DNA from: Kiritimatiellota bacterium
GTDB taxonomy: Bacteria > Verrucomicrobiota > Lentisphaeria > Oligosphaerales > JAADHN01
DNA length: 64,000 nt
Direction: 5' to 3'
Assembly: GCA_013151865.1 (NCBI GenBank)
Contig: JAADHN010000014.1
Span: 1 to 64,000, forward strand
Shown here: positions 63,115 to 64,000 of the stretch, piece after piece
Position numbering within the stretch: the stretch's first letter is position 1
Layout of the letters: each line of letters starts with the position of its first letter
Notes under the pieces: generated by a model
What the model was told of the DNA's origin: nothing
Database searches by the model: none
Seen by the model: the letters and a program-made list of their open reading frames with translations, nothing else
Position numbers and translations under genes: made by a program

Positions 63115-64000
63115 ATGGACAAACTGCAGGTGGGAATCATCGGTTGCGGGAGTCGGGCCCAGGCCCACGCGGCGGCCGTGGCGGCCGGCGGGGTCATGGA
63201 GGTCCGCTGGGCCTGCGACATCATCCCCGAGCGTGCGGAGACGAGCGCCGAAAAATGGGGCGCCACCCCCTGCACCGACTACCGGGAAGTCCTGGCCGAT
63301 CCAGCCGTCGACGCCGTACTGATCGTGACCACCGTGGAAGCGCACTTGCCCATCGCGCTGGATGCCGTCGACGCCGGCAAACCGTTGATCGTTGAAAAGC
63401 CCATCGGCGACGATCCGGAGCTGGCCCGCAAGTTCACGCTCTGCAGCGAAGCATCCGGCCTGCCGTGCTACGTCTCGTTTCAGCTCCGTTTCCAAGGATT
63501 GAACCAGGCGGTCAATCGACTGGCGCGGCAGATCGACCCGGTCCAGATCCTATTCGAACGACAACGCGGGATGATGAAAGACCGTTTTCTCAATCCCTCG
63601 CCGTTCTGCGGCATCCTGGACGTGGTAGCCCACGATTTCGACCAGGTGGTTTGGCTCATGGGGCGGCGCCCCCGGGCCGTGACCGCGACATTGCGGCGCA
63701 ACACGTTTACCCGAGACACCGGCGCCGCAGACGTGATCAGCGCCTTGGTCGATTTCGGCGACAATCGCTCCGCCGTGGTGTTCTCGAGCATCGGCGCACC
63801 GGAAGTGGGCACCCGGTTCGATTTCATCGGCAAACAGGGCAATTATTCGTTCGGTAGCCGCCAACAGTCCGCGGGCGCCCTGTTCGAGCCGTACCAGGTG
63901 AAGGGCGACAAGCGCCCCGTCGACCTGGGCGACATTCCCAAAGGCAACCCGGACATGCTGCTGCAACAGGCATTTGCGGACGAAGTGCGGACGGGGCGCC
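63115..64000 (+). CDS. Gfo/Idh/MocA-family oxidoreductase, cut by the window end
   Basis: The start is the ATG at 63115 after AGGGAGAA; 295 complete codons are present with no stop. The N-terminal Rossmann motif is VGIIGCGSRAQAHAAA, followed by VDAVLIVTTVEAHLPIA and the family signature KPLIVEKPIGDD. The C-terminal alpha/beta domain starts as expected (FQLRFQGLNQ, ILDVVAHDFDQVVWLMG), with the catalytic His in DVVAHDFD. Such NAD(P)-dependent enzymes oxidise sugars or cyclitols, which fits the carbohydrate theme. About 150 bases separate it from the rlmI-like gene. Confidence 0.9.
   Translation, partial: MDKLQVGIIGCGSRAQAHAAAVAAGGVMEVRWACDIIPERAETSAEKWGATPCTDYREVLADPAVDAVLIVTTVEAHLPIALDAVDAGKPLIVEKPIGDDPELARKFTLCSEASGLPCYVSFQLRFQGLNQAVNRLARQIDPVQILFERQRGMMKDRFLNPSPFCGILDVVAHDFDQVVWLMGRRPRAVTATLRRNTFTRDTGAADVISALVDFGDNRSAVVFSSIGAPEVGTRFDFIGKQGNYSFGSRQQSAGALFEPYQVKGDKRPVDLGDIPKGNPDMLLQQAFADEVRTGR

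Overview
The window reads as chromosomal DNA of a high-GC (roughly 60-65 % by eye), Gram-negative-type bacterium with an outer membrane. Evidence for the envelope type is a secretin, a GspA/GspB-like pair, an LptE-like lipoprotein, a BamD-like TPR protein, a TraT-like lipoprotein and a peptidoglycan amidase. A MurC-Ddl fusion, a Minf_1886-family gene, a GH78 rhamnosidase, a sulfatase and several sugar-isomerase-like TIM barrels point to the PVC superphylum (Verrucomicrobiota / Kiritimatiellota / Lentisphaerota type). That placement is inference from gene content; no rRNA is present. About 45 genes are supported. Spacers are long and carry dispersed repeats. Layout. (1) 1-3.9 kb: a comparatively AT-rich edge with an unknown membrane protein, a decayed copy of the C-terminus of a gene found intact at 53.7 kb, a TraT-like lipoprotein, and the first copies of two repeat families (A and B). 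(2) 3.9-9.5 kb: an HU/IHF protein with a terminator, the hisS-aspS pair, and an MscS channel fused to a cyclic-nucleotide-binding domain. (3) 9.5-19.2 kb: a secretin with a large C-terminal extension overlapping a MurC-(MurB remnant)-Ddl fusion, a GH39-like hydrolase on the opposite strand, and a translationally coupled gspA/gspB-like pair. (4) 19.2-29.7 kb: a frameshifted sulfatase, a sugar isomerase/epimerase, a TrpR-like regulator, a zinc-ribbon membrane protein, a YdcF-like protein, a coupled pair of small proteins of uncertain family, and a GH78 alpha-L-rhamnosidase. (5) 30-34 kb: a nucleoside 2-deoxyribosyltransferase-like protein, an amidase with a probable TTG start, a HIT protein, a Minf_1886 protein and a secreted EEP-fold hydrolase. 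(6) 34-43.5 kb, minus strand: the classical nusA-infB-rbfA-nrnA-truB-ribF operon, with an NCS2/AzgA-like purine permease between infB and rbfA. (7) 44-53.6 kb, plus strand: the TPR/LptE pair, two sugar isomerase/epimerase genes, a DUF1638-hydantoinase/oxoprolinase fusion, an M48 lipoprotein peptidase and an orphan HypE-like protein. (8) 53.6-59.8 kb, minus strand: a probable four-gene operon of two secreted carbohydrate-active-looking proteins around a PHP and a calcineurin-like phosphoesterase. (9) 60.5-64 kb: a secreted alpha/alpha-toroid protein, an RlmI-like methyltransferase and the start of a Gfo/Idh/MocA oxidoreductase cut by the window end. The most unusual signals are the roughly 180-bp repeat A (four copies, all in the same orientation relative to the nearest downstream gene), the MurC-MurB remnant-Ddl tri-domain protein, the DUF1638-HyuA fusion, the permease inside the nusA operon and the frameshifted sulfatase. 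No CRISPR array, rRNA, recognisable tRNA, transposase or phage gene was seen.
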